A DNA stretch of 64,000 bases from Butyricimonas sp. Marseille-P3923 (GCF_900184685.1 NZ_FXXL01000006.1:1116001-1180000); one strand, 5' to 3'; positions 19,109 to 27,895 are shown, counted from the first letter of the stretch. The notes: generated by a model from the sequence alone, not told the origin. Program-made: numbers and translations.

Positions 19109-20629
19109 ATGGGAAATGATATGAAAAGAAGATTATTTGTGTTGCTGACTGTTTGCAGTTTTGCTTTGGCGGGGTGCCAGAAGTGGCTGACAGTGGCTTC
19201 GGATACGGAGATTGCGAATGAGGACCAGTTTCGAGATCAACAGGGATTTATGGATGCTGTAATCGGGGTATATACTTTGTTGGGGCAGGAGGCTCTTTAC
19301 GGGAAGAACTTGACGTGGGGGTATGTGGAGTTTTTAGGACGGAATTACGAGTTGGTGGCTTCTTCGGCATATAAGGACTATTTTGATTATAATTATACTT
19401 CGAGCACTGTGTCTTCAACAATTAGTAGTGTTTGGGGAGCTGCTTACAATACAATAGCCAATATCAACAATTTGCTGAAATGGGAGCGAGAGAGAGGGAG
19501 TGTGATGGTACCTGCTATCGACTCGTTGGTGAAGGGGGAAATGCTGGCCGTGCGGGCGATGTTGCATTTCGATTTGTTGCGGATGCATGGAAAAGGAAAT
19601 CTGGCAAAGCATCCGGAGTATTTGAAAGAGTTGAGTATTCCGTACCAGACGGAGTACCGAAAGGAATTGCCGCCTCGCTATACGTACGGGGAGACGTTAC
19701 AGTTTATTATAGAGGATTTAAGGCAATCGATTGCTTATCTGGAGATGGATCCGGTGAGGAATGTGCGGGGCGAGAATTTTTACGAGAGGTTGTACTTCGA
19801 AGGTTTTCTGACTTCCACGCCCTCTTTGCGTAGCAACCGGATGAATTATTATGCGGCAAAGTTGTTACTTGCGCGCGTACTGATGTGGAGGGGTACGGAG
19901 GAAGATAAGCAGGAGGCATTTGCGTTGACGGAGGACATTTACTTGCATGCACAAGGAAATACGGAAGAGACGTTGACTATGTTGGTTTATGCAACTTCTT
20001 TTAATGCTGCGGAGTGGTGGGATCGGGAGACTGATATGCGGGGAGAATGGATATTTGCCGTGAATGTGGAGGGCTTGGGTGAGTTGACAGGTGGTGTGTT
20101 TGGTGCGAATGATGTGGGTAGTGCAACGCTTTATTTGTCATCTGCTTCAGTTACAGAACGGTTTGAGTTGCCGGATTTACAGTTGGACTATCGTTACTTG
20201 AAAGCATTAGAGGGGGAAGGTTATAATCGGGAGAATTATTCTATTCTAAAGAATCGTAAACCGACGGAGATAAAAAATGCAATGTTTCGGGAAAATACGA
20301 TGTTGATGCGTTTGCCGGAGGTGTATTATATCATGGCAGAGTGTTTGATGACTTCCTCGGAGTTGTATAATCGAGTGCGAGCTGCAAGGCTTTTAAACGA
20401 GATCCGAGAGGTAAGAAATATTAACCGTACTTTGAGTGCGGCGAGATTGCAGGATGCTGAGATTATTGCTGAGATTACAAAAGAGTATCGTAAAGAGTTT
20501 ATCGGTGAAGGGATTCAGTTTTTTTATTACAAACGTTTGGGCATGGAGAGCATTCCTGGTATAAATAAAACGATGACGGATGTGCAGTATGTAATTCCTT
20601 GGCCGGAGACGGAAGCAGAGTATTATTGA
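19109..20629 (+). CDS. SusD/RagB-family nutrient-binding lipoprotein
   Basis: Surface lid protein of 506 aa for the SusC at 15778, starting 13 bp after its stop. The lipobox is 'CSFALAGCQKWLTVASDTEI'. ATG at 19109 is used; the internal ATG at 19121 gives an equally good signal peptide (MKRRLFVLLTV). The helical SusD body ('MLAVRAMLHFDLLRMHGKG') and the conserved C-terminal 'ITKEYRKEFIGEGIQFFYYKRL' are present. It shares only the family pattern with the SusD at 4306, so the two loci probably take up different ligands. Confidence 0.94.
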   Translation: MGNDMKRRLFVLLTVCSFALAGCQKWLTVASDTEIANEDQFRDQQGFMDAVIGVYTLLGQEALYGKNLTWGYVEFLGRNYELVASSAYKDYFDYNYTSSTVSSTISSVWGAAYNTIANINNLLKWERERGSVMVPAIDSLVKGEMLAVRAMLHFDLLRMHGKGNLAKHPEYLKELSIPYQTEYRKELPPRYTYGETLQFIIEDLRQSIAYLEMDPVRNVRGENFYERLYFEGFLTSTPSLRSNRMNYYAAKLLLARVLMWRGTEEDKQEAFALTEDIYLHAQGNTEETLTMLVYATSFNAAEWWDRETDMRGEWIFAVNVEGLGELTGGVFGANDVGSATLYLSSASVTERFELPDLQLDYRYLKALEGEGYNRENYSILKNRKPTEIKNAMFRENTMLMRLPEVYYIMAECLMTSSELYNRVRAARLLNEIREVRNINRTLSAARLQDAEIIAEITKEYRKEFIGEGIQFFYYKRLGMESIPGINKTMTDVQYVIPWPETEAEYY

Positions 20630-20663
20630 TGGGATGAATGTTTATTTTTTTAATTTTATAAAT

Positions 20664-21398
20664 ATGTCAATGAATAAATATATAGCTAGCATAGCTTTGG
20701 CAGGAGGTTTGTTTTTGTTGGCGTCTTGTGAAAAGGAGCCGTTGGTATCATATCACGGTGGAAACTTTGTGAGTTTCCAAAAGCATGATTCGTATATCTC
20801 TTTTTTAGGGTATACGTATGAAGCAAGGCCTTTGGATACTTTGGTGGTGGAACTTGCCATTGGGGGAGATATGGCGGATTATGATCGGTATGTGACAGGG
20901 GTTGTGGTGGAAGATTCGGTCGGAGTGAAGGATGAAGAGAGACGGACGACGGCTACTCCTGATGAGTACCGGATTTTGGGCGGGGTAGTAAAGGCAGGGG
21001 AAGTATACGGAAAATTCGGCATTGAACTGGTAAATAGCGACCGATTGTTGGAAGAGGATTTGAAAGTGTGTATCAAGTTGGTGCCATCGGATGATTTTGA
21101 ATTGGGGTTGCGTCCGAATGTGGAGATGGATATCACGTGGGTGCGGCGATTGGTGAAGCCGGCTACTTGGGAAAGAATGCGTACCTTCTTTTGTGATCAG
21201 TATAGTACGATTGTTTACCAGACGATTATTCAAGTGACCGGTCTGAGTGAAATTCCTATAGGGATGACTCGTGAAGAGTTACGAGTATTAGGACGGAAAT
21301 TCGGTGATTATGTGCGAGCGTATAACGAAGAACACGGGACACCGATGGTGCATGATGACGGAGATGACAAAGGAACTATTGTTCGACCGATGTATTAA
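20664..21398 (+). CDS. DUF4843 domain-containing lipoprotein
   Basis: Lipoprotein of 244 aa in the third cargo position, equivalent to the gene at 5828. The start at ATG 20664 (MSMNKYIASIALAGG) gives a compact signal peptide and lipobox 'LFLLASCEKEPLVSYHGG'; the ATG at 20634 adds ten aromatic residues that do not look like a signal peptide. Family features: 'NFVSFQKHDSYISFLGYTYE' after the lipobox and 'LVKPATWERMRTFFCDQYST' near the end. The function is unknown; it is probably an accessory surface subunit. Confidence 0.83.
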   Translation: MSMNKYIASIALAGGLFLLASCEKEPLVSYHGGNFVSFQKHDSYISFLGYTYEARPLDTLVVELAIGGDMADYDRYVTGVVVEDSVGVKDEERRTTATPDEYRILGGVVKAGEVYGKFGIELVNSDRLLEEDLKVCIKLVPSDDFELGLRPNVEMDITWVRRLVKPATWERMRTFFCDQYSTIVYQTIIQVTGLSEIPIGMTREELRVLGRKFGDYVRAYNEEHGTPMVHDDGDDKGTIVRPMY

Positions 21399-21415
21399 TA
21401 TCAAATAGAATAGCG

Positions 21416-22999
21416 ATGAAGAAGATAAGTTTAAAATATGGTTGGGTAGGCTTGCTAGTCGGTTTGTTTTTTGCCTGTTCGTATGAAGATAAAAGTATTT
21501 ATGTGGAGGAGTTGTTGCCCGAGATTTTCATCGACACGACTGGAGTGTCGGATGGAGCGATGGAGTTACGTGTAAGTAGAGATGCGTTGTTGTCTATTCA
21601 TCCGAAAATTGTGTTTGAGGGGGCGACGGATGAGGATTTTGAGTATGAGTGGCGTTTGGGATTGAATATGGAAGGAGGATCGGCGGCAGGCATGGGCGAT
21701 TATATTGTGCTTTCTACGCAGAAAGATTTGGACTGGGTTGTGGATATTTTTGGGACGCCGCAGTATAAGTTTTTTCCTTTGTGGTATCGAGTGAAGCATA
21801 AGAAGACGGGGATGATTGCCACAATCAAATGGTTACTCACGGTGCATTCGGAAGTACCTTCGGGTATGGTGGTGATTGACACGGAGGATGAGCAAACTTC
21901 TGATTTTACAGTAGTTCGGGACCGTTGTTTTATGAATACCATGGCTGATAAGCCTACTACTTATAACCGTAATATTTATTCGCGTACGCACGGGGGACAG
22001 AAGTTTGATGGGGTGGTGAAGAATATCTTCCATCAGAAGTTATATAAGGGTGCAGAATTGGTGGATTATATGCACGGATTTACCGATAATAACCGTATTT
22101 TCCGTATGGATACTTATAATTTTGATGTTATAGCAGAGGGGAAGGAGTTGTTTTATGATCCGGATATCGTGTTGAATATTGATAATTATGTAGAATTAGG
22201 TACTTGGCACGATGTGAGTGCTTTTTGTATTATCGATGGGAAATTGTATAAGCGTCTTAATGAGAGAAATGGAGATATTGTAATTAGTAAATTCGGTCTT
22301 CCTTTAACGATGGATGAGGGATGTCGTATTCCCTCACAACTTGCTGGAGCTGAGCGGTTGGTCTTTTTGAGCGAGGAGGACGGGAGGTTTTATCGGGTAA
22401 ATATAAATGATTACGTGGATTATAACGCACCTAAACCTTATGCCGATTCGGTGGCTATCGGTGCAGCGTTTGACCCGAATAATTTGAAGGGATATAAAAC
22501 TGTTGCAGCAGAGACCTTTGGGGTGCATGATTTTCGTTTTGTGTTAGAGAAGGAGGGAAAATATTATTTCTGTACGTTGAATAGAGATAACCCCGGGGAG
22601 TGGTATGATTTGTCGAATGCACCCGACATAGAGCATGCGGTGGCTTTTGCTATTGGTAAACAGGCGAATTATATATGGTATGCGACTCCGGATAAGGTCT
22701 ATACAATCAACCGGAATATTGCAGGTAAATTATCTTATAATGAGTTCTATGATCCGGAGGATCCGATTGAGAAACTTTGGCTTCATAAAGGTTCTCTGGA
22801 TGCTTCTAACCAAATGACGACTAGGGAATGTGGATTGCTTATTACGACATGGAACGGGACTGAAGGGAAGTTGCATTGGACAACTACCGGAAATGGTACA
22901 AATGCAACCGGGTATATTCTTTATGATTGGGAAAAACTTCCGGGGGTAGTTGTCTTTGATGGGTTTAAGAGAATTGTAGCAGTGGCTAATATTTGGTAA
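21416..22999 (+). CDS. PKD-like family lipoprotein
   Basis: Lipoprotein of 527 aa with lipobox 'LVGLFFACSYEDKSIYVEE'. It starts 17 bp after the DUF4843 stop. The first 150 residues are beta-rich PKD-like ('ALLSIHPKIVFEGATDEDFE', 'YEWRLGLNM'), and the rest has repeated aromatic beta segments as in the paralogue at 6588 ('GMVVIDTEDEQTSDFTVV'). No enzymatic motif is recognised. Its position next to SusC/SusD/DUF4843 supports a role as a surface-exposed subunit of the uptake complex. Confidence 0.8.
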   Translation: MKKISLKYGWVGLLVGLFFACSYEDKSIYVEELLPEIFIDTTGVSDGAMELRVSRDALLSIHPKIVFEGATDEDFEYEWRLGLNMEGGSAAGMGDYIVLSTQKDLDWVVDIFGTPQYKFFPLWYRVKHKKTGMIATIKWLLTVHSEVPSGMVVIDTEDEQTSDFTVVRDRCFMNTMADKPTTYNRNIYSRTHGGQKFDGVVKNIFHQKLYKGAELVDYMHGFTDNNRIFRMDTYNFDVIAEGKELFYDPDIVLNIDNYVELGTWHDVSAFCIIDGKLYKRLNERNGDIVISKFGLPLTMDEGCRIPSQLAGAERLVFLSEEDGRFYRVNINDYVDYNAPKPYADSVAIGAAFDPNNLKGYKTVAAETFGVHDFRFVLEKEGKYYFCTLNRDNPGEWYDLSNAPDIEHAVAFAIGKQANYIWYATPDKVYTINRNIAGKLSYNEFYDPEDPIEKLWLHKGSLDASNQMTTRECGLLITTWNGTEGKLHWTTTGNGTNATGYILYDWEKLPGVVVFDGFKRIVAVANIW

Positions 23000-23016
23000 A
23001 ATAAATAGTTTGTAAA

Positions 23017-24108
23017 ATGAAAGAGAAGGTTATCATGTTCGTAATGGTGCTGATACTGCCATGTATGTTGTTTGCACAGGGGATTAGGTTTGAGGAGATA
23101 AGTTTTAAGGAGGCAATGACAAAGGCTCGGGTAGCGGGGAAATATTTATTGGTGGATTGTTATACGACGTGGTGCGGTCCGTGCAAGATGATGTCGGAGG
23201 AGGTGTTTACGCAGGCAAAGGCGGGGGAGTATTTTAATGAACGATTTGTGGCGGTGAAGATCGATATGGAGAAGGGGGAAGGTCTAGAGTTAGCTAAGCT
23301 GTTGAAAGTGACGTCGTATCCTACGTTTTTAGTATTTAAGAGCAATGAGACATTGGCTACTCGGTTTTCGGGTTCATGCAGTCTGGATGCTTTTATCGAG
23401 CAGGTGGAGAAGGGAATTGGGCAGGAGTTGTCGTACGAGGAGTTGGGGAAAAAGTATGCGAGTGGGAAGATGACAGAGGATGAGGTGATTGCATACGTGG
23501 GGGTGCTGACGAAAGGGGGAGAGTATGAGAAAGCGGTGGGGGTTGCTAATCGTTTGTTGGCGGAGTTGCCGGAGGAGAAGCATTTTGAGAGGAAGTATTG
23601 GGTGTTGTATGAGAATTGGGAGGTGGCGCCGATGGAGTCGGAGCATTTTAAGTTTATCTTGAAGCACAAGAAGCGGTTTGACGAAGGGGTAGGAAAGAAA
23701 TGGGTGGATAATAAAATTGCGGGGGAGTACGAGGCTTATCTGTACCGGGTGTATGCGGGGAATATTATCCGGCCGCCGAAGTATGACGAGACAATTGTGA
23801 AGGAGATCGAGAAGCATGCGCCATTGCTGGCAGAGGATAAGTGTGAGAAGGTGTTGGCACAATGTGCTTTTGCTCGTGCCCGTGAGCATAAGAATCCGAC
23901 GAAAATGCTAGAAGCGTTGGAACGGTTTGTGGATGAGTTGACAGAGCGTGATTTGTGGGGAATAACATCGGCCTTTTATAAGGCAGGAGGATTGTGGCGG
24001 ATAGAAGACCGAGAGCGGGTGAGGGCTGTGGGAAGGAAGATGGCTGTCAAGGCAAAGGAGGAGGAGCGAGGGATTTATGTGAGGGATTTTTTATTGGAGG
24101 AGAAATGA
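23017..24108 (+). CDS. thioredoxin-fold protein, exported
   Basis: Exported thiol-disulfide protein of 363 aa, starting 17 bp after the PKD-like gene. The signal peptide is 'MFVMVLILPCMLFAQG'. The thioredoxin domain comes first (about 20-135): 'SFKEAMTKARVAGKYLLVDC', the motif WCGPC (Cys53/Cys56) and 'VTSYPTFLVFKSN' with the cis-proline. The C-terminal 220 residues are helical and TPR-like. The order is the reverse of the TlpA-like protein at 8321, where the thioredoxin domain is last. Two unrelated thioredoxin designs in the same cargo slot of two SusC/SusD loci suggest that the transported ligand carries a disulfide or metal-thiol bond (inference). Confidence 0.9.
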   Translation: MKEKVIMFVMVLILPCMLFAQGIRFEEISFKEAMTKARVAGKYLLVDCYTTWCGPCKMMSEEVFTQAKAGEYFNERFVAVKIDMEKGEGLELAKLLKVTSYPTFLVFKSNETLATRFSGSCSLDAFIEQVEKGIGQELSYEELGKKYASGKMTEDEVIAYVGVLTKGGEYEKAVGVANRLLAELPEEKHFERKYWVLYENWEVAPMESEHFKFILKHKKRFDEGVGKKWVDNKIAGEYEAYLYRVYAGNIIRPPKYDETIVKEIEKHAPLLAEDKCEKVLAQCAFARAREHKNPTKMLEALERFVDELTERDLWGITSAFYKAGGLWRIEDRERVRAVGRKMAVKAKEEERGIYVRDFLLEEK

Positions 24109-24154
24109 GGGAATGACATAGTAATCACATTTATTAATATTAAAATTAGAAGAT

Positions 24155-25306
24155 ATGAAAAGAAAAGATTTGTTTTTGGTGTTTGTCACAATCTTATTCG
24201 TTGTTTTCGCTAGTTGTTCTAAATCTGACGAGGTTGTTCCTGAGGAACCGGAGGAACCAACAGCGCCTGGAGATAGTACAAGTATTGTACTTGTATCTAT
24301 TGCTGATGATGCTTTTAAGGCCTATTTAGTTAAAAACTTCGATACGAATAGTGATGGCGCAATCAGCGTTGAAGAGGCTATGTTGGTAAAGAAGATAGAG
24401 TGTGGAGAATTAGGCATCGCATCTTTGGAGGGAATTGAGAATTTTAAGAATTTGACTTATTTGTCTTGTAACAAGAATCAACTTACCGAGTTGGATCTTA
24501 GTTTGAATGAGGCTTTGACTTATTTGGACTGTTCTGAGAATCAAATCACGGATTTGGGGCTTAGTGAAAATGTAAATTTAGAGGTTTTGAAGTGTCAGAA
24601 GAATGAACTTTCTGGATTGGATTGTAGTATACAGACAGAATTAAGCTACCTGAATTGTTCAAATAATCAACTTACGGTTTTGGGGCTGAGTGAGAATGCT
24701 GTTCTGGATACCGTATATTGTGCTGGAAATAAGTTCTCTAAATTGGATCTTAGCGCAAGTACGGGTTTGGTCTACTTGGAGTGTGCTTACAGTGGAATTT
24801 CTGAATTGAATTTGGGTGCAAATACTTCTTTGACCTATTTGTCTTGTGGTGGTAATTCGCTTGCCTCTTTCGATGTCAGTATGTTCTCAACTTTGACTCA
24901 TCTGTATTGTAGCGAAATAGGTTGCATTACCTTAGACCTTAGTAAATGTACGGCATTGACAAAGTTGGAGTGTAGTGGTAATCAGAACCTCACGTCCTTG
25001 GATGTCAGTGCATGTACTGCTTTGACTTCTCTGTATTGTGATAGAAATGCTCTCACGACGTTGAATGTTGTAGGATGTTCTGCTTTGGAATATGTGAATT
25101 GTAGTGCTAATCAACTCACGTCCTTGAGTGTTAAGGGATGTACTGCATTGACCAGCTTGAATTGTTATAGCTGTGGTCTCGGGCTATCAGAAATGATTAA
25201 TATGTGTTTAACTTTGCCTGAAGGGAATGGTGGTACCGTGATCTATCAAGACGAAATTCCTTCTGGATTGTTAGATTCAAAAGGCTGGACTTGGTCACGG
25301 TATTAA
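24155..25306 (+). CDS. leucine-rich-repeat lipoprotein with EF-hand-like segment
   Basis: Surface lipoprotein of 383 aa. The lipobox 'LFVVFASCSKSDEVV' is followed by a Pro/Glu-rich linker ('PEEPEEPTAPGDS'). A calcium-binding-like loop, 'DTNSDGAISVEEA' (about residues 66-78), fits an EF-hand or dockerin loop. Then come about twelve leucine-rich repeats of about 21 residues with the form LTxLxCSxNQLTxLDVS, each with a conserved Cys, ending in a short cap. Such internalin-like repeats bind proteins. It is the last gene of the locus, 46 bp after the thioredoxin gene, and a strong terminator follows. The many cysteines in the repeats, one gene away from a thioredoxin, are notable. Confidence 0.88.
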   Translation: MKRKDLFLVFVTILFVVFASCSKSDEVVPEEPEEPTAPGDSTSIVLVSIADDAFKAYLVKNFDTNSDGAISVEEAMLVKKIECGELGIASLEGIENFKNLTYLSCNKNQLTELDLSLNEALTYLDCSENQITDLGLSENVNLEVLKCQKNELSGLDCSIQTELSYLNCSNNQLTVLGLSENAVLDTVYCAGNKFSKLDLSASTGLVYLECAYSGISELNLGANTSLTYLSCGGNSLASFDVSMFSTLTHLYCSEIGCITLDLSKCTALTKLECSGNQNLTSLDVSACTALTSLYCDRNALTTLNVVGCSALEYVNCSANQLTSLSVKGCTALTSLNCYSCGLGLSEMINMCLTLPEGNGGTVIYQDEIPSGLLDSKGWTWSRY

Positions 25307-25314
25307 ATTATATA

Positions 25315-25353
25315 GCTCCCTCAAAGCGTAATATGGCTTTGAGGGAGTTTTTT
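25315..25353 (+). terminator. rho-independent terminator of the second SusC/SusD locus
   Basis: Arms CTCCCTCAAAGC (25316-25327) and GCTTTGAGGGAG (25336-25347) pair perfectly over 12 bp and are followed at once by six T residues. This closes the long operon that starts at fecR. Confidence 0.93.
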
Positions 25354-25380
25354 AGTTCGTTTAGCATGGGTATATTCTAA

Positions 25381-25918
25381 TGGGTGCAAGTCCCTAACAT
25401 ACCTATAAATATTGTGTTGATTGGATTTTGAAAAATACTTAGACACAGTCAATCACGGCAAGTTGATAGAAGGTTTGTTGCGTGCAGTTAGGAGGAACGT
25501 GTTATTTTTTCATCCATAAATACTTGCTTTGTGGGGTAATGCTAGGCGATTATCACGAAGACCGTGTTCAGGGTATAGTCCAAGAGAGCCCTTTGAGTCC
25601 TTTGTTGAGCAATGTTGGACATAGGGTTGGAATCTCGAGGTCATAGATTTGTGTGTTACACGTATGACTGCATGATTTTCTGCAAGAACAAATGTTCTGC
25701 CTCATGTGTAAAGGAGAGTGTAATTGCTTTTCTTGAGAAGCGTCTTTTCTTAAAAAGAATTTTGCAGATGAATGGCTTCCCTGCGGAATACTAGCTGCTG
25801 TCATGAACAATGACAAATTGAAGCAGTATATTGCATCGTGAATAGAGAACCGCTACGTACTGAACAGTAGGCGTGGTGGCGTGAGATTTGCTTTTATTGT
25901 TTACGCCCGTCGGTGATT
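25381..25918 (+). mobile_element. decayed, internally deleted group II intron
   Basis: Both ends and parts of the middle can be recognised in only about 540 bp; an intact element is usually more than 2 kb. The 5' part has GGGTGCAAGTCCC, as in intron domain I; the 3' part (25845-25886) has GAACCGCTACGTACTGAACA and GGCGTGGTGGCGTGAGA, which match domain V and the following stretch in Bacteroidota introns. Between them lie fragments of the intron-encoded reverse transcriptase in three frames. It cannot move by itself. It lies directly after the terminator of the uptake operon, a usual type of landing site. Confidence 0.75.
25421..25840 (+). pseudogene. group II intron reverse transcriptase/maturase remnant
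   Basis: Three pieces in three frames: 'LDFEKYLDTVNHGKLIEGLL' from 25421, 'GIVQESPLSPLLSNV' from 25572 (family GTPQGGPLSPLLSN), and 'GLESRGHRFVCYTYDCMIFC' from about 25624. In the last, the catalytic YADD has become YTYD, so the active site is lost as well as the frame. The final 'MNNDKLKQYIAS' ends in TGA at about 25840, immediately before domain V, where such genes normally stop. Large parts between the pieces are missing. Confidence 0.8.
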
Positions 25919-25946
25919 TTTTCATGAGACATAAATTTAATTGTCA

Positions 25947-26354
25947 ATGAAAACAGATTTATCGGGTGTAAGTGCACCTTTGAGGGTGTCACCGCTGGTG
26001 GCAGATGGCTTGCTTATTCGTCAGGACGAGTATTACAAGAAATATTTTTATGCCGAAATCCTTTGGATAGAGGCATCGGGTAATTATTGTTATTTTCATT
26101 TTAAAGATAAATCCCGGATTACCGTGGCGTGCCGTTTGGGTAGCGTGGAGTTGCAACTACCAGACGCCTATCTTGTGCGTGTACACCGTGGTTTTATCCT
26201 GAACCTGCGTTATGTCGACACGTGGGCGGGCAACTCCTTGCGGGTTGGGGATAAATGGTTCCCGATGGGGGATTATTACCGGAAAAACGTGTTGGCTTGT
26301 TTTAATATACTGGATACTTCCCGGGAGAACCCGAAAAGGGGGAACGAGGAGTAA
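25947..26354 (+). CDS. LytTR-domain DNA-binding protein without receiver domain
   Basis: Probable transcription regulator of 135 aa. Almost the whole protein is one LytTR domain: 'AEILWIEASGNYCYFHFKDK', 'VELQLPDAYLVRVHRGFILN' and 'KWFPMGDYYRKNVLACFNIL', the family's beta-rich DNA-binding fold. The first about 30 residues are unlike a receiver domain and no phospho-accepting Asp module is present. ATG at 25947 is preferred over the TTG at 25941. It stands alone between the intron relic and decayed ATPase genes, with no kinase beside it. The target genes are unknown. Confidence 0.85.
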   Translation: MKTDLSGVSAPLRVSPLVADGLLIRQDEYYKKYFYAEILWIEASGNYCYFHFKDKSRITVACRLGSVELQLPDAYLVRVHRGFILNLRYVDTWAGNSLRVGDKWFPMGDYYRKNVLACFNILDTSRENPKRGNEE

Positions 26355-26368
26355 TCGTGTAATTTAAT

Positions 26369-26413
26369 ATTCACCGGTCTCGTGGATAGATTTATCGACG
26401 GGTGCCGGTGAAT
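26369..26413. repeat. imperfect palindrome; right arm is a 22-bp repeat
   Basis: ATTCACCGG (26369-26377) pairs with CCGGTGAAT (26405-26413), and the inner parts also pair with a few mismatches, leaving a very short loop. It starts 15 bp after the LytTR stop. The right arm (26392-26413) recurs exactly at 27465-27486. It may serve as a terminator or be the footprint of a small element. Confidence 0.7.
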
Positions 26414-26574
26414 GTTTAGTACAAGAGTACACTCTTGGAGAGTTGATATTGGGTTCAAGCTTAGATGATTATTCTTCTAAATTACAGAAATGTTGTATCA
26501 ATAACTTTGGGTATAGAAATATTTATTATTGTATTTCCGGTCAGTTTGAAGAAAAAAAAGTATTTTTGTACTGA

Positions 26575-27441
26575 CAAAATGGTTGTAATATACAACTAAA
26601 ATTTCAAAAAGTTTATCCGCTATCATTTGCAGAATACTTGTCTGTGGCTCGGATGGAGAAAGCTGATGCACTGGAGGAGTATCTGATGTACGGCGGTATG
26701 CCTTTGGCGGTTCTTGAGCCGGATGAAAAGGAAAAACGTAAATATTTGAAAGGTCTGTTCTCGAATGTCTATATCAAGGACATTGTGGAACGCTACAACC
26801 TAAAGGATGACAATACATTGAGTGCTTTGATTGATGCACTCTCATCGTCAGTAGGCTCACTGACGAATCCGAACAAACTGGCCAATACAGCAGGTTCTTT
26901 GATGGGAAAATTGCCTTCGCACAATACTATCAAAAACTATTTGGACTATGTGGAGGATGCTTTTCTTTTCCAGAGCGCAAAACGATGGGATGTGAAAGGA
27001 CGTAAGTATTTCGACACGATTCAGAAGTATTACGCCATGGATTTAGGATTGAGAAATGCTAGGTTGAATTTCCGTCAGCAAGAGCGTTCGCACCTGATGG
27101 AGAATATGATTTACAATGACTTGATTCGCAGAGGTTATTCAGTGGATGTGGGCATTGTAGAGTTGACACGTGTAATAGACGGCAAGCGTAAGTTGTCGCA
27201 ATATGAGATTGACTTTGTGGTTAACGTGGGCAATGACAAGGTGTATATTCAGTCGGCATTGAATGTGGACACTCCTGAGAAGAAAGCACAAGAGGTTTTC
27301 TCGCTGAGAAACACTGGCGACTTTTTTCGCAAGATTGTTGTGCTGGACGGTAGCCGCAAACTTTGGTCGGATGAAGATGGTGTGTTGTATGTGGGTGTGA
27401 TCCCATTCTTATTGGAGGATGTTGTGGCGGAGGTGATTTAG
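26575..27441 (+). pseudogene. ATP-binding protein (AAA_14/DUF4143), 5' half missing
   Basis: C-terminal part of the Bacteroidota family of ATPases with an AAA_14 core and a DUF4143 tail. Visible are the DUF4143 entry 'YPLSFAEYLSVARME', 'YGGMPLAVLEPDEKEKRKYL', 'LPSHNTIKNYLDYVEDAFLF', 'YYAMDLGLRNARLNFRQQ' and the nuclease-like tail 'SQYEIDFVVNVGNDKVYIQS'. The Walker A and B region that should precede it is absent, and the frame is closed by TGA at 26572. A GTG or ATG start inside gives at most about 267 of the expected near 400 residues. It is a broken gene with an intact-looking tail. Confidence 0.85.
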
Positions 27442-27620
27442 GCGAATTAACGCTTGACGAACACTTATCGACGGGTGCCGGTGAATTCCTGACAATGGTT
27501 GCTTCGGATTACTTGAAGCCGAAAGTACGCGTAAACAACTGGGTGCTGGACGTGGTAGACGCACTGGAGGCGGGTGACATGGAACAATTTCGTGTGCTGT
27601 TGACTTCATTTTCCAGATAG
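27441..27620 (+). pseudogene. fragment of AAA-ATPase-like / PD-(D/E)XK nuclease protein
   Basis: The frame from 27441 to the TAG at 27618 reads 'LTMVASDYLKPKVRVNNWVL', then 'DVVDALEAGDMEQFRVLLTS'. This resembles the middle of the common gut-Bacteroidota family with an AAA-ATPase-like domain followed by a PD-(D/E)XK nuclease (DUF1703 type). Only about 50 residues remain. The match begins just inside the 22-bp repeat at 27465-27486, so the repeat may mark the break. Family assignment is from memory of the pattern. Confidence 0.5.
27465..27486 (+). repeat. second copy of the 22-bp repeat
   Basis: TTATCGACGGGTGCCGGTGAAT matches 26392-26413 base for base. The two copies bracket the truncated ATPase gene, about 1.07 kb apart, in direct orientation. 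Confidence 0.9.
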
Positions 27621-27669
27621 GGATAACTTCTATTGTAATCCCGGTGAAGATAGGGAACAAATTCCTTTT

Positions 27670-27699
27670 AAACTCCTTTCAAACTCCTTTCAAACTCGT
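27670..27699 (+). repeat. tandem 11-bp repeat in the rpsL upstream region
   Basis: AAACTCCTTTC occurs twice in a row (27670-27691) followed by a partial third unit; CAAACTC here can also pair with GAGTTTG near 27719-27725. The 27621-27895 stretch holds no gene; besides this repeat it contains the rpsL promoter. Confidence 0.75.
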
Positions 27700-27821
27700 T
27701 CGGGAAGGTTTTTGAAAAGAGTTTGATGTGAAAGGGAAAGGAAAATGCGAGTTTATTGGTTTATAAGTACGGCTAACCTTCTCACTGTCTTGCCCTTTTT
27801 TTGAAAAAAAAGATAGAATTG

Positions 27822-27853
27822 TTTGGTGGTGAAATATAAAGTTCGTACATTCG
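27822..27853 (+). promoter_or_regulatory. promoter of the rpsL ribosomal cluster
   Basis: TTTG (27822-27825), 20 bp, TACATTCG (27846-27853). Spacing is right for the Bacteroidota primary sigma factor and the -7 box differs from TAnnTTTG by one base. It lies 43 bp before the rpsL ATG and is the obvious entry point for the str operon and perhaps the whole cluster. Confidence 0.7.
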
Positions 27854-27895
27854 CGAGCCAAATTGAATAAAAGTAACTAATTTAAAAGTACTTGT

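Noticed and set aside
24470-25190. Repeated sequence in the leucine-rich-repeat gene as a CRISPR-like array
   Set aside because: The period is about 63 bp in a continuous reading frame, with variable units; it encodes protein repeats.
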